A stretch of DNA of 15,019 nucleotides. It comes from CAZQGJ01 sp964592905. GTDB lineage: Bacteria; Patescibacteriota; UBA1384; CAYGGE01. Shown piece after piece: positions 12,459 through 15,019 of the stretch. The notes beneath the pieces are model-generated. The model ran no database searches and was not told the DNA's origin. It worked only from the letters and a program-made list of their open reading frames with translations. The translations under genes were made by a program, and so were the position numbers. The DNA lies in NCBI GenBank assembly GCA_964592905.1, contig CAZQGJ010000018.1:1-15019 (forward strand), read 5' to 3'. Numbering within the stretch: the stretch's first letter is position 1; each line of letters opens with the position of its first letter.

Positions 12459-15019
12459 ATGCAAAGCCCTCACTTTTATCACTTTACGGCCGTGAGCCTC
12501 GGACATACCTATCGTGTCTGGCGTTATCTTAGTTTAAGGCTATTGATCCTGATTTGGCTTATATGGCTGATTCGGCCAGAGGTATCGGTTGCGGCGAACT
12601 TTATTCAGGCCAATGCCACAGGTGATCAGTATAACCGTCAAATAGCTAGCGGCAACTATATCGCTAAGCTTAGTGATCTTGGCGAATTTAAGAGTGATTA
12701 TATTACTCCCTTGATCGCAGGCGATCAAATCATCACCGCCATTAATAAAGAAAATCAGCGTTGGTTGATAAGTTCAAAGCTGACGACCGGCGAGATTAAT
12801 TGGCAACGATCGCTTGGTAGCGCCTATCCCCGAGGGATCGTAATAGTCGATGGCCAGATTTATCTCACCTACTCGTCGCGCGGTTTTTTAGACCGATTTG
12901 ATCTCTTTACAGGCGAGCTAACGGCATCGATCGACCTACCTGGTGTTCGACGATGTCAAAAAGAGATTAAGGTTAGCGCGAAACATCTGTTATTGCTCTG
13001 TGATCAACTCTTACTGCTCGATCGGACAGAACTGAAGGTTGAATTAGTGCTGCCGATCACCAGTACTTGGCCGCCGATACTGCTTCACGATGGCTTGATT
13101 ATTCGTCGGTCCGATCAAAGTTTAATGCGCTACGATTTCGATGGCAACGTCGTTTGGCGACAGAGCCTATCGCAACCTATTGGCACGGCGCCGTATTTGT
13201 TCGGTAATTACATCGGCGTGGCAACGAATTATGGCTTATTGATTTATCACCTCAGTAGCGGTCAGCTAGCCTATGAGTATCCTTGGCCTAATGTCACTAG
13301 CGATGTGAACGCATACAGCTTGAGCGAATCAGAGATCTTTTGGCAAGTTGGTCAGCTGAGCTATCGTTTAACTTATGTCCCAGGCCTAGACTCGGATCAG
13401 CAGGATCTTTATCTAGAGCAGTTTGATTTTAAGGATTTAACAGCTCGTTTAGAGTTTATCACTTCGGGCGATCTGGGTTGGCGGACCGACGAACGGGTAC
13501 AGCTTTATTCACGCCAAAAACTCCCGATTCTCGATCGAACCAGTCAGTCTCTGGCGACTCGTCCGACTGCCAACAGTATCTTTAAGCGCCTTGCCGTCAA
13601 CCCGGTTTTCTTGGATTGGCAGTCTTTAATCGATATCGGAGCACGTAGCCAGTATATCGGCCAGTTCGGTGGCGATTGGTGTTGGCTAACAGGTTTAAAC
13701 TTTCAGGTAGTGCGAGTAGCGGATTATCGGGCTAATCCAACTCAGGCCAAGCCTCAAATACTATTCGTACCTGGTTTGTTAGAATCTTGGCCGATAGACG
13801 GGCGCTACTATTTTGACCCGTATTTCAAGCTTTATGATCCGCTGATCGAGCGCCTTGAGTTACTCGGCTATAACCGAGGGACAGATGTCTTGACCTTTGG
13901 ATATGACTGGCATCAACCAGTGAAACGCATCGTCCCGTTACTACGAGATTATATCGCTCAGAATGCCGATGCCGCTCGCCCGTTGATTATAGTTGGCAGA
14001 TCGTACGGAGGCCTGATCGCCAAACAGCTTCTTTTAGAGCGATTAAACTCTGCCGACCAACAATCAAAAGAGTTCCGATTGGTGACACTGACTAGTCCGC
14101 AATTAGGCTCACTAGCGGCCGAACTGGCTTGGCAGGGTCTACCGATCGGTCATGATCCTGTTGCCAAACTGTTAAGCGGTTGGCAAGCTTTACAGGCTCG
14201 TCTCAAGCAACAACCTAATCAGGCGACATTTTGGCGAGAAACCGTCCCATCTCTGGCCGATCTGCGTCCGATCTACCCTTTTCAGCGGCTCAATGGCCAA
14301 CTACAGACCGTGCCCAACTGTTCTGGTTGGTTGAATTGCAACCAGCTCTTAACTGAACAGGCCAAGGCTCATGATCGCCTCAGCTACTATTATCCCTGGG
14401 CTAACCTGTTAAGCCAGGATCTGTCCACACCAGCCGAACTAACGGAAACGCAACAAATTATCGATAGCCCGTTAGGCGATGGCACGGTCACAGCTGCGGC
14501 TGCTGGTGGCGATTGGGCTAACAGCCAGCTGCTGTCAGGCAGTCACCTCTCGATTAATACCGAATCTGCTTCGAGTATCGTCAGTGCTATTCTCAGTCTT
14601 GACCCTTTGCCTAAGACTGATTTATTGAATACTGATGAGGCCAGAGTCTCGCTATCTCAGCAGTGGCGTTGGCCGATTCGAATCTGGGCCTTGTCTAATA
14701 ACTGGTTACCGCAGAGTCCAGTCAGTTTGATTACCGACCCCACTTCAGAGATGCAGCATTATTTTGAGTTCGTCGACCAACCAACGACTTGGCAAATTAA
14801 AGCCCAGTCGAATGCAGATAATTTCGCGAGGGTGCTTGTTTATGATTTAACTACTGGTACTCTTAAATCTCAGGAGATCGATTTTTCAATACAAGATCGA
14901 GCGACAGATTCGATTCTGACTATTGGCTTTGATCCACTGGCGCAAATAATTAGCACTAAATTAGACTCGAGTCCAAGTCCAAGTCCAAGTCCAAGTCCAA
15001 GTCCAAGTCCAAGTCCAAG
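12459..15019 (+). CDS. Secreted PQQ-like propeller plus LCAT-like alpha/beta hydrolase, C-terminus outside window
   Basis: An open frame of 853 codons runs without a stop from ATG 12459 to the right edge. An in-frame TAA at 12438-12440 bounds it upstream. A TTG at 12453 is the only other nearby start, and the Shine-Dalgarno is weak. Residues about 18-45 form a signal peptide (basic stretch, LLILIWLIWLI core, VSVAA cleavage region). Residues about 70-300 contain repeats such as LTTGEINWQ, LFTGELTASI, DFDGNVVWR and LSSGQLAYEY, typical of PQQ-like beta-propeller blades. Residues about 433-700 match the lecithin:cholesterol acyltransferase family: FVPGLLESW, PLIERLELLGY, FGYDWHQP, nucleophile Ser515 in GRSYGG, Asp674 in GDGTV and His696 in GSHLSI. 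The elbow has Arg where His is usual. Likely a secreted lipase or acyltransferase with unknown substrate. After about 140 further residues a Ser-Pro repeat begins. Confidence 0.85.
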   Translation, partial: MQSPHFYHFTAVSLGHTYRVWRYLSLRLLILIWLIWLIRPEVSVAANFIQANATGDQYNRQIASGNYIAKLSDLGEFKSDYITPLIAGDQIITAINKENQRWLISSKLTTGEINWQRSLGSAYPRGIVIVDGQIYLTYSSRGFLDRFDLFTGELTASIDLPGVRRCQKEIKVSAKHLLLLCDQLLLLDRTELKVELVLPITSTWPPILLHDGLIIRRSDQSLMRYDFDGNVVWRQSLSQPIGTAPYLFGNYIGVATNYGLLIYHLSSGQLAYEYPWPNVTSDVNAYSLSESEIFWQVGQLSYRLTYVPGLDSDQQDLYLEQFDFKDLTARLEFITSGDLGWRTDERVQLYSRQKLPILDRTSQSLATRPTANSIFKRLAVNPVFLDWQSLIDIGARSQYIGQFGGDWCWLTGLNFQVVRVADYRANPTQAKPQILFVPGLLESWPIDGRYYFDPYFKLYDPLIERLELLGYNRGTDVLTFGYDWHQPVKRIVPLLRDYIAQNADAARPLIIVGRSYGGLIAKQLLLERLNSADQQSKEFRLVTLTSPQLGSLAAELAWQGLPIGHDPVAKLLSGWQALQARLKQQPNQATFWRETVPSLADLRPIYPFQRLNGQLQTVPNCSGWLNCNQLLTEQAKAHDRLSYYYPWANLLSQDLSTPAELTETQQIIDSPLGDGTVTAAAAGGDWANSQLLSGSHLSINTESASSIVSAILSLDPLPKTDLLNTDEARVSLSQQWRWPIRIWALSNNWLPQSPVSLITDPTSEMQHYFEFVDQPTTWQIKAQSNADNFARVLVYDLTTGTLKSQEIDFSIQDRATDSILTIGFDPLAQIISTKLDSSPSPSPSPSPSPSPSP
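14970..15019 (+). repeat. Perfect hexanucleotide tandem repeat encoding Ser-Pro
   Basis: AGTCCA is repeated 8.3 times without a mismatch and continues to the window edge. It is in frame with the LCAT-like protein and encodes alternating Ser and Pro, a likely extended linker to a further domain or wall anchor. Because the unit is six bases, gain or loss of copies would change linker length without breaking the frame. Confidence 0.95.

Overview
The window reads as a chromosomal segment of a bacterium using the standard code: TGA is a genuine stop at 2881-2883 and 4751-4753. Gene density is high, intergenic gaps are short and base composition is balanced. The content is mostly cell-envelope and secreted functions: an undecaprenyl/polyprenol-glycan cassette, very large surface enzymes and an extracytoplasmic redox pair. 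This style fits a monoderm-like or Candidate Phyla Radiation (Patescibacteria) genome, but there is no ribosomal or phylogenetic marker here, so that placement is inference at low to moderate confidence.

Layout. (1) 1-4240 is a glycan cassette. A GtrA-like membrane protein runs leftward off the edge. Divergent from it is a three-gene operon: a GT-C-type multipass membrane protein with a C-terminal discoidin-like domain, a SAM-dependent methyltransferase overlapping it by ATGA, and a DPM1-like family 2 glycosyltransferase. (2) 4247-5128 (minus) holds msrB and an unrecognised 125-residue protein separated by a terminator-like hairpin. (3) 5129-5288 is a divergent promoter region with two inverted repeats. 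(4) 5289-10343 is a 1684-residue secreted subtilase carrying ten cysteines in five close pairs, Ig-like modules and a C-terminal coiled coil. (5) 10405-11994 (minus) is a CcdA-type electron-transfer membrane protein and, upstream of it, a membrane-anchored fusion of an RskA-like domain with a thioredoxin domain whose usual cis-proline is histidine. (6) 12019-12458 holds a tRNA-Ser(UGA) gene, a partial second copy of its 3' end interrupted by a GC-rich foldable insert, and several palindromes. (7) 12459-15019 is an uninterrupted reading frame running off the right edge. It encodes a secreted protein with a PQQ-like propeller region and an LCAT-like alpha/beta hydrolase with an identifiable Ser/Asp/His triad, ending in a perfect hexanucleotide repeat that encodes Ser-Pro.

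How the parts may work together (inference): the left cassette would make and transfer a polyprenyl-phosphate-linked sugar onto an envelope acceptor. The CcdA/thioredoxin-fusion pair would carry reducing power across the membrane. The cysteine-paired subtilase and the LCAT-like enzyme are plausible clients of that redox system. No mobile-element gene, CRISPR array or rRNA was seen. Every stretch over 300 bases is covered by a gene or by the tRNA/repeat region described.
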